This document shows positions 36,521 through 47,781 of a stretch of DNA of 64,000 nucleotides, one piece after another. This stretch comes from Pseudomonadota bacterium (GTDB lineage Bacteria > Pseudomonadota > Alphaproteobacteria > Rhizobiales > JAKPQE01), in assembly GCA_029572955.1 (NCBI GenBank), contig JAKPQE010000026.1:42878-106877 (forward strand). Reading direction: 5' to 3'. Made by a program: the position numbers and the translations under genes. The notes beneath the pieces are model-generated. The model saw only the letters and a list, made by a program, of their open reading frames with translations, did not search any database and was not told the DNA's origin. Positions within the stretch are counted from its first letter, which is position 1. Each line of letters begins with the position of its first letter.

Positions 36521-37912
36521 ATGAACCAGTACGGCCACAACTTCACCAAGACCATCCAGCGCATCGACGCGGCGCATCACATGCACCCGTTCACCGACCA
36601 CAAGTCGCTGAACGCCGAAGGCAGCCGGGTGATCGTGTCGGCCGACGGCTGCTGGCTGACCGATTCGGACGGCAACCGCATCCTCGACGGCATGGCGGGC
36701 CTGTGGTGCATGCAGGTCGGCTATGGCCGCCAGTCGATCACCGACGCCGTCGCCAAGCAGCTCGCCGAGCTGCCCTACTACAACACCTTCTTCAAGACGA
36801 CCCACGTGCCGGCGGCGCGGCTTGCCGAAAAGCTCGCCGAGGTGACGCCGGCGCACATGAACCACGCCTTCTTCGTCAATTCCGGCTCGGAGGCGAACGA
36901 CACCGTGTTCCGCATGGTCCGCTACTACTGGGACCTGATGGGCAAGCCGGACAAGAAGATCATCATCGGCCGCCACAACGCCTATCACGGCTCGACGGTC
37001 GCCGGCACCAGCCTCGGCGGCATGGGCGCGATGCACAAGCAGGGCGACCTCCCCGTACCGGGCGTCCACCACATCATGCAGCCCTACTGGTTCGGCGAGG
37101 GCGGCGACCTTTCGCCGGCCGAGTTCGGCATCAAGGCGGCGCAGGCCCTCGACGAGGCGATCGAGCAACTCGGCGAGGACCGGATCGCGGCCTTCATCGC
37201 CGAACCGATCCAGGGCGCCGGCGGCGTCATCATCCCGCCGGAAACCTACTGGCCGGAAATCAAGAAGGTGCTCGCCAGGCGCGACATCCTGCTCGTCGTC
37301 GACGAGGTGATCTGCGGCTTCGGCCGGCTCGGCACCTGGTTCGGCTCGGACTACTACGACCTCAAGCCCGACCTGATGCCGATCGCCAAGGGCCTTTCCT
37401 CGGGCTACCTGCCGATCGGCGGCGTGATGGTCTCGGACCGCGTCGCCGACGTCGTGATCGGCAAGGGCGGCGAGTTCTACCACGGCTTCACCTATTCGGG
37501 GCATCCGGCGGCCTGCGCGGCGGCACTCGAGAACATCCGCATCCTGCAGGACGAAGGCATCGTCGAGCGGGTGCGCGACGAGGCGGCGCCCTATCTCCAG
37601 GAGCGCTGGCTCGGGCTTGCCGACCATCCGCTCGTCGGCGAGGCGCGCATGGTCGGGCTCGTCGGCGCGCTCGAGCTCGTGCCGGAAAAGGGCAACCGCT
37701 CCCGCAAGTTCCCCTCGGTCGGCGAGGTCGGCACGCTGACCCGCGACATGTCGTTCCGCAACGGCCTCGTCATGCGCGCGGTGCGCGATTCCCTGATACT
37801 GTCGCCGCCGTTGGTGATCTCGAAATCCGAGATCGACGAACTCGTGGCGCGGGCTCGCAAGACCCTCGACGATGCCCACGCCGAACTCAGCAAGCGGGGC
37901 CTTCTCGCCTAA
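36521..37912 (+). CDS. Class III aminotransferase, SpuC-like (putrescine/omega-amine:pyruvate)
   Basis: A 463-aa PLP enzyme. The PLP lysine is Lys290 in MPIAKGLSSGYLP, the cofactor Asp lies in LLVVDEVICGFGR, and the phosphate-binding region is VNSGSEANDT. N-terminal MHPFTDHKSL and DGMAGLWCMQVGYG match SpuC and omega-amino-acid:pyruvate aminotransferases. It would deaminate putrescine (or gamma-glutamylputrescine) to the aldehyde used by the nearby dehydrogenase. The ATG of MNQYGHNFTK is chosen; the frame is open further upstream but overlaps the exporter. The oxidase gene follows 17 bp later. Confidence 0.92.
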   Translation: MNQYGHNFTKTIQRIDAAHHMHPFTDHKSLNAEGSRVIVSADGCWLTDSDGNRILDGMAGLWCMQVGYGRQSITDAVAKQLAELPYYNTFFKTTHVPAARLAEKLAEVTPAHMNHAFFVNSGSEANDTVFRMVRYYWDLMGKPDKKIIIGRHNAYHGSTVAGTSLGGMGAMHKQGDLPVPGVHHIMQPYWFGEGGDLSPAEFGIKAAQALDEAIEQLGEDRIAAFIAEPIQGAGGVIIPPETYWPEIKKVLARRDILLVVDEVICGFGRLGTWFGSDYYDLKPDLMPIAKGLSSGYLPIGGVMVSDRVADVVIGKGGEFYHGFTYSGHPAACAAALENIRILQDEGIVERVRDEAAPYLQERWLGLADHPLVGEARMVGLVGALELVPEKGNRSRKFPSVGEVGTLTRDMSFRNGLVMRAVRDSLILSPPLVISKSEIDELVARARKTLDDAHAELSKRGLLA

Positions 37913-37929
37913 GCCGGACGAGAGAGACG

Positions 37930-39210
37930 ATGACGGTTCAGTTGCGCAGCCAGTCCTGGTACGAGGCAACCGCCAATGCGCGGCCCGAGCGGCCGCGTCT
38001 CGAGGAACACCTGGCGGTCGACGTCTGCGTGATCGGTGGCGGCTACACCGGCCTTTCGACCGCCCTGCACCTTGCCGAGGGCGGCGCTTCCGTGGTGCTC
38101 GTCGAAAGCAAGCGGGTCGGCTCTGGCGCCTCGGGGCGCAATGGCGGCCAGCTCCACACCGGCCAGCGGCGCGACCAGGAATGGCTCGAAAAGGCCTTCG
38201 GCAAGGACGAGGCGCGCCGGCTCTGGGATATCGCCGAGGACGCCAAGAAGCTCGTCAAGGGCCTCATCGTCCGGCACGCCATCGATTGCGACTGGCGTCC
38301 CGGCCTCATCCATGCCGTCCACAAGCGCCGCCTCGTCGACGACGAGAAGCACGCCATGGAGCGGATGGCGAGCGACTACGACTACGACGAGCTCGACTGG
38401 CTCGACCGGGACGAGCTCGCCGCGGCCCTCGGCACCGACGTCTATCATGGCGGCGTGCGCGACCGCGGCGCCGGCCATCTGCACCCGCTGAACTTCGCCC
38501 TCGGCCTCGCCGATGCCGCCGAGAAGGCCGGCGCGCGGATCTTCGAGGGCTCGCCGGCCACCTATCTCGGCCGCGGCGACCGGGTCCTCATCAAGACGCC
38601 GGCCGGCAGCGTCTCGGCCTCGACCGTCGTGCTCGCCGGCAACGGCTACCTCTCCGGCCTCGACGAAACGGTCGAATCCCACGTCATGCCGATCAACAAT
38701 TTCGTGCTGACGACCGCGCCGATCGGCGCCGGCATGCCGGGCGGCATCCTTGCCGGCGGCGAGGCGGCGGCCGACAGCCGCTTCGTCGTCTATTACTGGC
38801 GCCCGACGCCGGACGGCCGGCTGCTGTTCGGCGGCGGCGAGAACTACTCGCACGCCTTCCCGGCCGATATCGCCAGCTTCGTCCGGAAGCACCTCGCCCG
38901 GGTCTATCCGCAGTTCGCCAGGACCGCGGTGTCGCACGCCTGGGGCGGCACGCTCGGCGTCACCATGACCCGCCTGCCCTATATCCGGCGCATTGCCGGC
39001 AACATCATCGCGGCGACCGGCTTCTCCGGTCAGGGCGTCGCCATCGCGCCCTATGCCGGCATGGTGGTCGCCGACGAAATCCTCGGCCGGGAGGGCGCCT
39101 TCGGCGATTTCGCCAAGCTGCCGATGCAGCGCTTCCCGGGCGGCAAGCTGCTGCGTTATCCGACGCTCGTGGCCGCGATGAGCTGGTTCGCCCTGCGCGA
39201 CCGCATCTGA
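37930..39210 (+). CDS. PuuB-like FAD-dependent oxidase (gamma-glutamylputrescine oxidase)
   Basis: A 426-aa DAO-family flavoprotein. The FAD Rossmann motif is VCVIGGGYTGLSTALHLAE (residues ~31-50), followed by the GSGASGRNGGQ pyrophosphate-contact motif; the C-terminal FAD motif is GFSGQGVAIAPYAG. N-terminal SWYEATANARPERP is typical of PuuB/OrdL proteins. It would oxidise gamma-glutamylputrescine to the aldehyde with release of ammonia and H2O2. It is the last gene of the plus-strand polyamine operon, 17 bp after the aminotransferase. Confidence 0.92.
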   Translation: MTVQLRSQSWYEATANARPERPRLEEHLAVDVCVIGGGYTGLSTALHLAEGGASVVLVESKRVGSGASGRNGGQLHTGQRRDQEWLEKAFGKDEARRLWDIAEDAKKLVKGLIVRHAIDCDWRPGLIHAVHKRRLVDDEKHAMERMASDYDYDELDWLDRDELAAALGTDVYHGGVRDRGAGHLHPLNFALGLADAAEKAGARIFEGSPATYLGRGDRVLIKTPAGSVSASTVVLAGNGYLSGLDETVESHVMPINNFVLTTAPIGAGMPGGILAGGEAAADSRFVVYYWRPTPDGRLLFGGGENYSHAFPADIASFVRKHLARVYPQFARTAVSHAWGGTLGVTMTRLPYIRRIAGNIIAATGFSGQGVAIAPYAGMVVADEILGREGAFGDFAKLPMQRFPGGKLLRYPTLVAAMSWFALRDRI

Positions 39211-39315
39211 GCCGGCGCGCCGGCGGTGGCCGGGTCCGACGGGCGGCATCGGGCTTGCAACCTCGGCGATGACACGGCCGGAGCGTCCCGTTCCGGCACA
39301 GGAGTGCGTCGAAGA

Positions 39316-40449
39316 GTGACACGCCGACTGCTGTTCTATACCCACGCCCTCGTCGACGGCGGTGCCGAACGGGTTTCGGCGGTGCTCGCCTCGCGCCTCG
39401 CCGCGGCCGGCGACGACGTCGTCTTCGTGGTCGACCGGGCGGCGGGCGGCAACGGCCCGGACCTCGACCCGGCGGTGCGCCTCGTCGTGCTTTCCGGCGG
39501 CCATGCCGGCAACGTTCTCGCGCTCGCCCGGCTGCTCTGGCGCGAGCGGCCGCAGGTCGCGTTTTCGGCCGCCGGCGGCTCCAATCCGAAGCTCGCCCTC
39601 GCCCGCCTCCTCGCCCCCGTCTCGGGCATCCGGCTGGTGCCGACCTATCACGGCTTCGAGGACTGGAAGACCGGCCTTCTCGGCAATCTCGCCTATCGCC
39701 TGGCGCCGCTGATCGCGCGTCTGTCGGCGCGCGTCGTCGCGGTCTCCGATGCCCTCGCCGACGCGCTCGTCGCCGAGTGGGGCGTGCCGCGGGCGCGGAT
39801 CGCCCGCATCCAAAATCCGGTCGAGACGGCGCCGCATCCGGCCAGCGCCACCGAGATCGCGGGCCGCCCGCCAATCGTTCTCGGCATCGGCCGGCTCTCG
39901 GCGGAAAAGGACTTCGTCAGCCTCGTTCGCGCCTTTGCAGCGGTGACGACGCCGGACGCCCGTCTCGTCCTCGTCGGCGACGGGCCGGAACGCGGCGCCA
40001 TCGCCGCCGAGATCGACCGGCTCGGCCTTTCCGACCGGGCAACGCTCGCCGGCTATGTCAAGGATCCGACGCCGTTCTATGGCGCGGCGCGCTGCCTTGC
40101 GCTCGCCTCGCGCACCGAGTCCTTCGGCAATGTCGTCGTCGAGGCGCTGTCGCACGGCCTGCCGGTCGTCGCGACGGCAACCGCCGGACCCGTCGAGATC
40201 CTCGCCGGGGGCCGCCATGGCCGGCTGGTGCCGGTCGGCGACGTCGACGCCCTCGCCGGCGCCATCGAGGCGGCGCTCGCCGATCCCGGCGATCCCGAGA
40301 CGAGGGCGGCGCGAGCCGCCGAGTTCTCGCTCGAGGCCGGTGTCGCCGCCTATTCGCGCCTCATCGACGAGATCATCGACGGCGCCCGGCCGAGGCCGGC
40401 GCAGGACGCTTCCGTTTTGCGATCCGGCCGGGTAGAAGGCGGGCGATGA
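39316..40449 (+). CDS. GT4-family glycosyltransferase
   Basis: A 377-aa GT-B fold glycosyltransferase. The N-terminal domain starts LLFYTHALVDGGAERV, and the C-terminal nucleotide-sugar half has GIGRLSAEKDF, LVGDGPER and the EX7E-type SRTESFGNVVVEALSHGLPVV (read as SRTESFGNVVVEAL then SHGLPVV). It transfers a sugar from an NDP-sugar to a lipid or polysaccharide acceptor, unknown here. The GTG start is the best fit to the family N terminus but the ribosome site (AGGAG, 12 nt) is distant. Its stop overlaps the next small gene. Confidence 0.87.
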   Translation: MTRRLLFYTHALVDGGAERVSAVLASRLAAAGDDVVFVVDRAAGGNGPDLDPAVRLVVLSGGHAGNVLALARLLWRERPQVAFSAAGGSNPKLALARLLAPVSGIRLVPTYHGFEDWKTGLLGNLAYRLAPLIARLSARVVAVSDALADALVAEWGVPRARIARIQNPVETAPHPASATEIAGRPPIVLGIGRLSAEKDFVSLVRAFAAVTTPDARLVLVGDGPERGAIAAEIDRLGLSDRATLAGYVKDPTPFYGAARCLALASRTESFGNVVVEALSHGLPVVATATAGPVEILAGGRHGRLVPVGDVDALAGAIEAALADPGDPETRAARAAEFSLEAGVAAYSRLIDEIIDGARPRPAQDASVLRSGRVEGGR

Positions 40450-40622
40450 ACGACACACCGGACAGGGCGGGCAAGAAACGGCCGGACGATCCGCGCAAGG
40501 CGCGGCTCGCCGAGGCGTTGCGCGCCAATCTCAAGCGCCGCAAGGCGCAGGCGCGGGCGCGCGACGATCGCGCGGGCCCCGCACCATCGGCCGGGACGGG
40601 CGAATCCGAACCGAAGGACTGA
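40446..40622 (+). CDS. Small basic hypothetical protein, 58 aa
   Basis: The ATG overlaps the glycosyltransferase stop (ATGA). The product is short and rich in Lys, Arg and Ala (GKKRPDDPRKARLAEALRAN, then LKRRKAQARARDD), with no membrane segment or Cys. Small Arg/Lys-rich proteins of this look are often found just before murA in related bacteria. A helical, possibly nucleic-acid- or ribosome-binding character is plausible but unproven. The murA start is 91 bp downstream. Confidence 0.7.
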   Translation: MNDTPDRAGKKRPDDPRKARLAEALRANLKRRKAQARARDDRAGPAPSAGTGESEPKD

Positions 40623-40713
40623 GCAGATCCGGGCGCTCCTTGTGCGCCCGCCAACGTTGCGCTAGACCGCGCGGGGGCGCCGCGGCGTCCGGCGATCTCA
40701 GGGTGGAACCAGC

Positions 40714-42003
<1,290 letters not shown>

Positions 42004-42062
42004 ACCGACGACGTCGAACTTTCGGCCTATCTCCTTGTTTTGACGCCCGTTGCCGCGACTGT

Positions 42063-42095
42063 CACGGGTTTCACTTCGGGCCAAAATGCTCTAGT
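42063..42095. repeat. Possible degenerate copy of the dispersed intergenic repeat
   Basis: GGGTTTCACTTCGGGCCAAA followed by ATGCTCTAG, in the murA-DUF2948 gap, resembles the 3' half of the elements at 12140 and 48242 (GGTTTCC, CTTCGCC, AAACGCTC). It is clearly more diverged, so only a weak call. Confidence 0.35.
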
Positions 42096-42197
42096 TAGTC
42101 CGAGGCGACAGCGGCGCGCGGACCGACGGTTCCGGCGCGTCGGCATGTCCCGATCCGCATTCGTTGCGACAATCGCCGAGGAACGAGCCCGAACGCC

Positions 42198-42644
42198 ATG
42201 GATCGCCTTCGACTGATAGCGCTGGACAGCGAGGATCTCGCGGTCATTTCGGCCCATCTTCAGGACGCCGTCCTCAAGGTCGGCGACATGAAATGGCTGA
42301 AGCGGGAGGGTCGCTTCGTTCTCGGGCTGAACCGCTTCGCCTGGGAGACCTCCGGGGAAGGCAAACGCAAGCGCCATTTCGAGCGCCGCCGCAGCGTGCT
42401 GCATTTCGACCGGGTGCAGCAGGTCGCGGCACAGAATATCCACCAGGAGCGGCCCGACGCGGTGCTCGACCTCCTCGCCATCCGGTTCGAGGAGACCGTC
42501 ACACCGGCCGGCGAGGTCTCGCTGATCTTTGCCGGCGGCGGCGAGGTGAAGCTCACCGTCGAATGCATCGAGGCCCAGCTCTCCGACCTCGGCCCGGCCT
42601 GGGGCACGGAGAACCGGCCGACCCACGACGTCGAGGCCGACTGA
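42198..42644 (+). CDS. DUF2948 family protein
   Basis: A 148-aa cytoplasmic protein of the DUF2948 family, confined mostly to alphaproteobacteria. Family features visible are LRLIALDSEDLAVISAHLQD, AVLKVGDMKWL, the FERRRSVLHFDRV block and the C-terminal VECIEAQLSDLGPAW. Function unknown. It occupies its usual place between murA and hisD, which is good evidence for the assignment. The ATG is preceded by CGAGCCCGAACGCC without a strong ribosome site. Confidence 0.92.
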   Translation: MDRLRLIALDSEDLAVISAHLQDAVLKVGDMKWLKREGRFVLGLNRFAWETSGEGKRKRHFERRRSVLHFDRVQQVAAQNIHQERPDAVLDLLAIRFEETVTPAGEVSLIFAGGGEVKLTVECIEAQLSDLGPAWGTENRPTHDVEAD

Positions 42645-42757
42645 GACGAGCGGCGGCGCGCCGGGTGGACCGGCGAGCGGCCGAGGACAGACTTTTTCGG
42701 GCAGGCGGCGCGGCATCGCCCGCAGCCCTTGCCGACAAGACGAGCGGAGACGAACCG

Positions 42758-44062
42758 GTGGTTCTTCGACTTTCCAATCGCGACGCCGATTTCGAGGCAC
42801 GCTTCAAGGACCTCCTCGCGATGAAGCGCGAGGTCTCCGAGGACGTCGAGACGACGGTGCGCGCCATCATCGACGACGTGCGCCGGCGCGGCGACGACGC
42901 CCTCATCGACTACACCGCGAAGTTCGACCGCCTGACGCTCGACGCTCGCGGCCTCCGGATCACGGCCGAAGAGGTCGACGCGGCGATGTCGCAGGTCGAT
43001 GCCGAGACGCTGGCGGCGCTCGAGCTTGCCCGCGACCGCATCGAGAGCCATCACGCCCGCCAGATGCCGAAGGACGACGTCTATGTCGACGCCATCGGTG
43101 TCGAGCTCGGCTCGCGCTGGACCGCGGTCGAGGCGGTCGGCCTCTACGTGCCCGGCGGCACGGCGAGCTATCCGAGTTCGGTGCTGATGAACGCCGTCCC
43201 GGCCAAGGTCGCCGGCTGCGGGCGCCTCGTCATGGTGGTGCCGACGCCGGACGGCAGGCTCAACCCGCTCGTCCTCGCCGCGGCGAAGCTCGCCGGCGTC
43301 GACGAGATCTACCGCGTCGGCGGCGCCCAGGCGGTGGCGGCGCTCGCCTACGGCACCGAGACGATCCGGCCGGTCGCCAAGATCGTCGGCCCGGGCAACG
43401 CCTTCGTCGCGGCGGCCAAGCGGCAGGTGTTCGGCACCGTCGGCATCGACATGATCGCCGGCCCGTCCGAGGTGCTGATCCTCGCCGACGCCGACAACAA
43501 TCCGGACTGGCTGGCGGCCGACCTTTTGGCCCAGGCCGAGCACGACGCGGCGGCCCAGTCGATCCTCATCACCGACGCGCCCGAACTCGCCGAAGCGGTC
43601 GAGGCCGCGGTCGAGCGGCAGCTCGCGACGCTCTCGCGCGGCGAGACGGCGGCGGCGAGCTGGCGCGACTACGGCGCGATCATCCTCGTCGACAGCCTCG
43701 CCGAGGCGGTGCCGCTCGCCAACCGGATCGCCGCCGAGCATCTGGAGATCGCCACCGGCGAGCCGGACGCGCTGCTGCCGGGCATCACCAATGCCGGCGC
43801 CATCTTCCTCGGCCATCACACGCCCGAGGCGATCGGCGACTATGTCGGCGGGTCCAATCACGTGCTGCCGACGGCCCGCTCGGCGCGCTTCTCCTCCGGC
43901 CTTTCGGTGCTCGACTTCGTCAAGCGCACGTCGATCCTGCGCTGCGACGCCGATGCGCTGCGCGTGCTCGGCCCGGCGGCGATCGCACTCGCCAGGGCCG
44001 AAGGGCTCGACGCACACGGCCGCTCGGTCAGCATCCGCATGAACGCCGGCGACAACGCCTGA
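42758..44062 (+). CDS. hisD: Histidinol dehydrogenase
   Basis: A 434-aa NAD- and zinc-dependent enzyme oxidising L-histidinol to L-histidine in two steps. Recognisable are the NAD-region [19 protein letters not shown] (split as [10 protein letters not shown] and [13 protein letters not shown]), the signature [16 protein letters not shown], the catalytic Glu-His region AAEHLEI and the zinc/substrate region [18 protein letters not shown] start ([12 protein letters not shown]) fits the family and follows AGCGGAGACGAACC; the frame is open further upstream but would overlap the DUF2948 gene. Confidence 0.97.
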   Translation: MVLRLSNRDADFEARFKDLLAMKREVSEDVETTVRAIIDDVRRRGDDALIDYTAKFDRLTLDARGLRITAEEVDAAMSQVDAETLAALELARDRIESHHARQMPKDDVYVDAIGVELGSRWTAVEAVGLYVPGGTASYPSSVLMNAVPAKVAGCGRLVMVVPTPDGRLNPLVLAAAKLAGVDEIYRVGGAQAVAALAYGTETIRPVAKIVGPGNAFVAAAKRQVFGTVGIDMIAGPSEVLILADADNNPDWLAADLLAQAEHDAAAQSILITDAPELAEAVEAAVERQLATLSRGETAAASWRDYGAIILVDSLAEAVPLANRIAAEHLEIATGEPDALLPGITNAGAIFLGHHTPEAIGDYVGGSNHVLPTARSARFSSGLSVLDFVKRTSILRCDADALRVLGPAAIALARAEGLDAHGRSVSIRMNAGDNA

Positions 44063-44081
44063 GGGACGGGAGACATACGCG

Positions 44082-44579
44082 ATGCCGGCACGCAGGGCGC
44101 CCGTCGAGAAGCCGAGGAACCGCCTCGCCGAAATCATCCTCGACGAAGGCTCGATCGCCCGTTCGACGCCCGACATCGAGCACGAGCGCGCGGTCGCCAT
44201 CTACGATCTCATCGAGGAGAACGAGTTCGCGCTGCCCGGCCGCGACGACGGCCCCTACGCGCTCCATCTGTCGATCGTCGACAACCGGCTGGTCTTCGAC
44301 ATCCGCCTCGAAAACGGCGACGCGGCGGTGATGCACATCCTGTCGCTGACGCCGTTCCGCAAGATCGTGAAGGACTACTTCCTGATCTGCGAGAGCTACT
44401 TCCAGGCCATCCGCAACTCGACGCCGAGCCAGATCGAGGCGATCGACATGGGCCGGCGCGGCATGCACAACGAGGGCTCCCAGCTCCTGATGGAACGCCT
44501 GAACGGCAAGGTGGAGATCGATTTCGATACCGCCCGCCGACTGTTCACCCTTCTCAGCGTGCTGCACTGGAAGGGCTGA
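44082..44579 (+). CDS. UPF0262 family protein
   Basis: A 165-aa conserved alphaproteobacterial protein of unknown function. The family blocks [54 protein letters not shown] and [17 protein letters not shown] are all present, and the length is normal. It lies 19 bp after hisD and 5 bp before the phosphatase gene, its usual place, so it is likely co-transcribed with both. Confidence 0.94.
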   Translation: MPARRAPVEKPRNRLAEIILDEGSIARSTPDIEHERAVAIYDLIEENEFALPGRDDGPYALHLSIVDNRLVFDIRLENGDAAVMHILSLTPFRKIVKDYFLICESYFQAIRNSTPSQIEAIDMGRRGMHNEGSQLLMERLNGKVEIDFDTARRLFTLLSVLHWKG

Positions 44580-44584
44580 CGGCG

Positions 44585-45028
44585 ATGGCCGAGGGCGCCA
44601 ATGTACGCCGGCCCGGAGCAGTCCTGTTCGTCTGCGCGCTGAACGCGGTGCGCTCGCCGATGGCGGCCGCGCTCGCCCGCCATTTCTTCCCGCGCGCCTT
44701 CTATGTGCAGTCGGCCGGCGTCAAGCGCGGCGACGCCGACCCGTTCGCGGTCGCGGTGATGGCCGAACTCGGCCTCGACATCTCCAGGCACCAGCCGCAC
44801 ACCTTCGAGGATCTCGAGGACAGCTATTTCGACCTCGTCGTGACGCTGTCGCCCGAGGCGCACCACCGGGCGCTGGAACTCACGCGCACCATGGCGGTCG
44901 AGGTCGAATACTGGCCGACGCCCGACGCCACCGCCGCGACCGGCTCGCGGGCCCAGATCCTCGACGCCTACCGGGCGGTGCGCGACATGCTGGCGCGCAA
45001 GATCAAGACCCGCTTCGCGGCGCCCTGA
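44585..45028 (+). CDS. Low-molecular-weight protein-tyrosine-phosphatase-like protein
   Basis: A 147-aa LMW-PTP/arsenate-reductase-fold protein. The P-loop CX5R is VCALNAVRSPM (Cys17, Arg23) and the general-acid Asp is in YWPTPDAT. The P-loop sequence CALNAVRS differs from classical LMW-PTPs (CxGNxCRS) and fits the alphaproteobacterial group linked to hisD and infA. Its substrate is unknown. A weak ribosome site precedes the ATG. 117 bp separate it from infA, which probably has its own promoter. Confidence 0.9.
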   Translation: MAEGANVRRPGAVLFVCALNAVRSPMAAALARHFFPRAFYVQSAGVKRGDADPFAVAVMAELGLDISRHQPHTFEDLEDSYFDLVVTLSPEAHHRALELTRTMAVEVEYWPTPDATAATGSRAQILDAYRAVRDMLARKIKTRFAAP

Positions 45029-45145
45029 GCCAGCCGCAGGTCAGCCATTCGACAAAGCGCTGGCACACATGCGCAAGGTGGTTCACAAGCGGCAACTAAT
45101 CCGGTAGTTTCCCGCAACTCCCCGACAGCGGTGGCTAAGAGACGT

Positions 45146-45364
45146 ATGGCGAAGGAAGAAATTCTGGAATTCCCGGGAGTGGTGACCGAACTGCTCCCCA
45201 ACGCGACTTTCCGGGTGAAACTCGAAAACGACCACGAAGTGATCGCGCACACGGCCGGCCGTATGCGCAAGAATCGCATCCGCGTGCTCGCGGGCGACAA
45301 GGTCCTCATCGAGATGACCCCGTACGACCTCAACAAGGGGCGCATCACCTACCGTTTCAAGTAG
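45146..45364 (+). CDS. infA: Translation initiation factor IF-1
   Basis: A 72-aa S1/OB-fold protein that binds the ribosomal A site during initiation. [20 protein letters not shown] is the standard alphaproteobacterial N terminus, with [20 protein letters not shown] and the C-terminal [10 protein letters not shown] all present. An in-frame GTG 5 codons upstream was rejected because the family always begins with MAKEE. Essential housekeeping gene, in its usual place upstream of maf. Confidence 0.98.
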   Translation: MAKEEILEFPGVVTELLPNATFRVKLENDHEVIAHTAGRMRKNRIRVLAGDKVLIEMTPYDLNKGRITYRFK

Positions 45365-45425
45365 GTTCGCCGCCAGTCGAAGCCGGACGGCGGCCGACGG
45401 ACCGCCGGCACTTTCGGGATTTTCC

Positions 45426-46052
45426 ATGGCCGGTCGTCCCAAGCTCATTCTCGCCTCCGGTTCGCCGCGGCGCCTCGCTCTCCTCGAGCAGGCCGGCATT
45501 GCGCCCGACTTCCTGCAGCCGGCGGAAATCGACGAGACGCCGCAGCGGCACGAGCTGCCGCGCAATCTCGCCAACCGCCTGTCGCGGACCAAGGCCGAGG
45601 TGGCGCTCCGCACGGCGCGGCGCGATCCCGACAAGGAAGGCGCCTTTATCCTGACCGCCGACACCGTCGTCGCGGTCGGCCGGCGCATCCTGCCCAAGAC
45701 CGAATTCCTCGACGAGGCGGAGGGCTCGCTGCACCTCCTCTCGGGCCGGGCCCATCGCGTCTATACGAGCATCTGTCTCGTCAACCCGCAGGGCCACATC
45801 CGCCAGCGCATCATCGAATCGCGGGTCCGCTTCAAGCGCCTGTCCGCGGCCGAGATCAGCGCCTATCTCGCCTCCGGCGAATGGCGCGGCAAGGCGGGCG
45901 GCTACGCCATCCAGGGCCTTGCCGGCACCTTCGTGGCCAAGCTCGTCGGCTCCTACAGCAATGTCGTCGGACTGCCACTGTTCGAGACGGTGACGCTGCT
46001 TTCCGGCGAAGGCTTCCCGGTGCTGCAGGGCTGGCTCCATCCCGTCGCTTGA
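45426..46052 (+). CDS. maf: Maf-like nucleotide pyrophosphatase
   Basis: A 208-aa Maf/HAM1-fold enzyme that hydrolyses non-canonical or excess nucleoside triphosphates. The N-terminal signature [19 protein letters not shown] is textbook; catalytic Asp lies in [15 protein letters not shown], with KAEVAL and [13 protein letters not shown] later. The substrate subclass (dTTP/UTP or m7GTP) was not determined. It lies 61 bp after infA. In related genomes yacG follows directly; here an acyl-CoA synthetase gene intervenes. Confidence 0.95.
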   Translation: MAGRPKLILASGSPRRLALLEQAGIAPDFLQPAEIDETPQRHELPRNLANRLSRTKAEVALRTARRDPDKEGAFILTADTVVAVGRRILPKTEFLDEAEGSLHLLSGRAHRVYTSICLVNPQGHIRQRIIESRVRFKRLSAAEISAYLASGEWRGKAGGYAIQGLAGTFVAKLVGSYSNVVGLPLFETVTLLSGEGFPVLQGWLHPVA

Positions 46053-46142
46053 TCGCCGACACCGATCCGTGCTGACCTTCCGCTGACGCGAACCGGGCGA
46101 CCTCCCGTCGAACCCGGCGGTCGAGGAGGAAAGCGGCATCCC

Positions 46143-47651
46143 ATGAATCTCGCGCTCTGGCTCCAGCGCGCCGGTGCGGCGCACGGCTCGCGGCCGGCGG
46201 TGGCGTTCGGCGACACGGCGGTGTTCGACTATGCGGCGCTCGCCGGACGGGCGGCGCGAATCGCCCACGGGCTCGGCCATCGCTTCGGGCTCGCGGCGGG
46301 CGACCGGGTGGCGGTCGTTGCCCGCAACTGCGTCGAATATACCGAGATCGTCTACGGCATCTGGCATGGCGGCTTTGCCGCGGTGCCGGCCAACGCCAAG
46401 CTGCACGGCGCCGAACTCGCCTGGATCATCGGGAATTCCGGGGCGAAGGTGTGCCTTGCGAGCGCCGGCATCGCCGACGACATCGCCGCCCATCTCGCCG
46501 ACAGCCCGGTCGCGATCGTCGTCATCGGCTCGCCCGACTATGCCGCGCTGCTCGCCGGCGATCCGGCGCCGGTCGCGCCGCGGGCCGGCGACGACCTTGC
46601 CTGGCTGTTCTATACGAGCGGGACCACCGGCCGGCCGAAGGGGGCGATGCTCAGCCATCGCAACCTTGCCGCCATGACCTGTGCCTATCTCGCCGAGGTC
46701 GATCCGTGCCGGCCGGGCGACGCGATCGTCCATGCCGCGCCGATGAGCCACGGCTCGGGCCTCTACATGATGGGCCATGTGCTCGGCGGCGGGGTTCAGG
46801 TCATTCCCGAATCGGGCGGCTTCGAGCCGGAGGAAATCTTCCGCCTCTTCGCCACCTGGCCCGGCAGCTCGATGTTCGCCGCGCCGACCATGGTCAAGCG
46901 CCTCACCGACTGCCCGGCCGGCATCGACCCGGCGCTCATCCGCACCATCGTCTATGGCGGCGGGCCGATGTATGTCGCCGATGCGCTCGCCACCATCGAC
47001 CGCTTCGGGCCGCGCATCGCCCAGATCTACGGACAGGGCGAGAGCCCGATGACGATCACCACGCTCTCGTCGGCGGTGATCGCCGATCGCGACCACCCGC
47101 GCCATCTCGAACGCCTCGGCTCGGTCGGCACCGCCTTCGGTGCCGTCGAGGTGATCGTCGCGGATGGCGAGGACCGGCCGCTGCCGGCCGGCGAGACCGG
47201 CGAGGTGCTGGTGCGCGGCGAAACGGTGATGGCCGGCTACTGGCAGAACGAGGCGGCGAACCGGGCGACGCTCGCCGGCGGCTGGCTCCATACCGGCGAT
47301 GTCGGCAGCTTCGACGCGGACGGCTTCCTCACCCTGAAAGACCGTTCCAAGGACGTCATCATCTCGGGCGGCTCCAACATCTATCCGCGCGAGGTCGAGG
47401 AAGTGCTGCTCGGCCATCCCGGCGTCGCCGAGGTCTCGGTGATCGGCCGGCCGCATCCCGACTGGGGCGAGATCGTCGTCGCCTATGTCGTGGGAGAGGC
47501 CGATCCCGGCGCGCTCGACCGGCTCTGTCTCGATCGCATCGCCCGCTTCAAGCGGCCGAAGCACTATGTCTTCCTCGATGCCCTGCCGAAGAACAACTAC
47601 GGCAAGGTGCTGAAGACCGAGCTGCGGCGGATCGACGAGAGGGCCCGGTGA
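46143..47651 (+). CDS. AMP-dependent acyl-CoA synthetase
   Basis: A 502-aa ANL-superfamily ligase. The AMP-binding P-loop is [18 protein letters not shown], the A5 motif is [10 protein letters not shown]7 is [18 protein letters not shown]8 is [20 protein letters not shown] and the acyl-transfer Lys is in [13 protein letters not shown]. It activates a fatty, aromatic or other carboxylic acid as the CoA thioester; the chain type is not evident. The ATG follows GAGGAGGAAAGCGGCATCCC. It breaks the usual maf-yacG order, so it is probably an insertion at this conserved locus. Confidence 0.9.
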   Translation: MNLALWLQRAGAAHGSRPAVAFGDTAVFDYAALAGRAARIAHGLGHRFGLAAGDRVAVVARNCVEYTEIVYGIWHGGFAAVPANAKLHGAELAWIIGNSGAKVCLASAGIADDIAAHLADSPVAIVVIGSPDYAALLAGDPAPVAPRAGDDLAWLFYTSGTTGRPKGAMLSHRNLAAMTCAYLAEVDPCRPGDAIVHAAPMSHGSGLYMMGHVLGGGVQVIPESGGFEPEEIFRLFATWPGSSMFAAPTMVKRLTDCPAGIDPALIRTIVYGGGPMYVADALATIDRFGPRIAQIYGQGESPMTITTLSSAVIADRDHPRHLERLGSVGTAFGAVEVIVADGEDRPLPAGETGEVLVRGETVMAGYWQNEAANRATLAGGWLHTGDVGSFDADGFLTLKDRSKDVIISGGSNIYPREVEEVLLGHPGVAEVSVIGRPHPDWGEIVVAYVVGEADPGALDRLCLDRIARFKRPKHYVFLDALPKNNYGKVLKTELRRIDERAR

Positions 47652-47781
47652 CGGCACCGACGGACCGGGACAACGCCTGTCGACGGGACGAAATCGGCGA
47701 CAAGGGCCGAACTCGCGGTCGACGGCGGCGGCGCCGTGCCATATGTCTGAGGCCGAACGAGGAACGAGGCGGAGCGGGACG

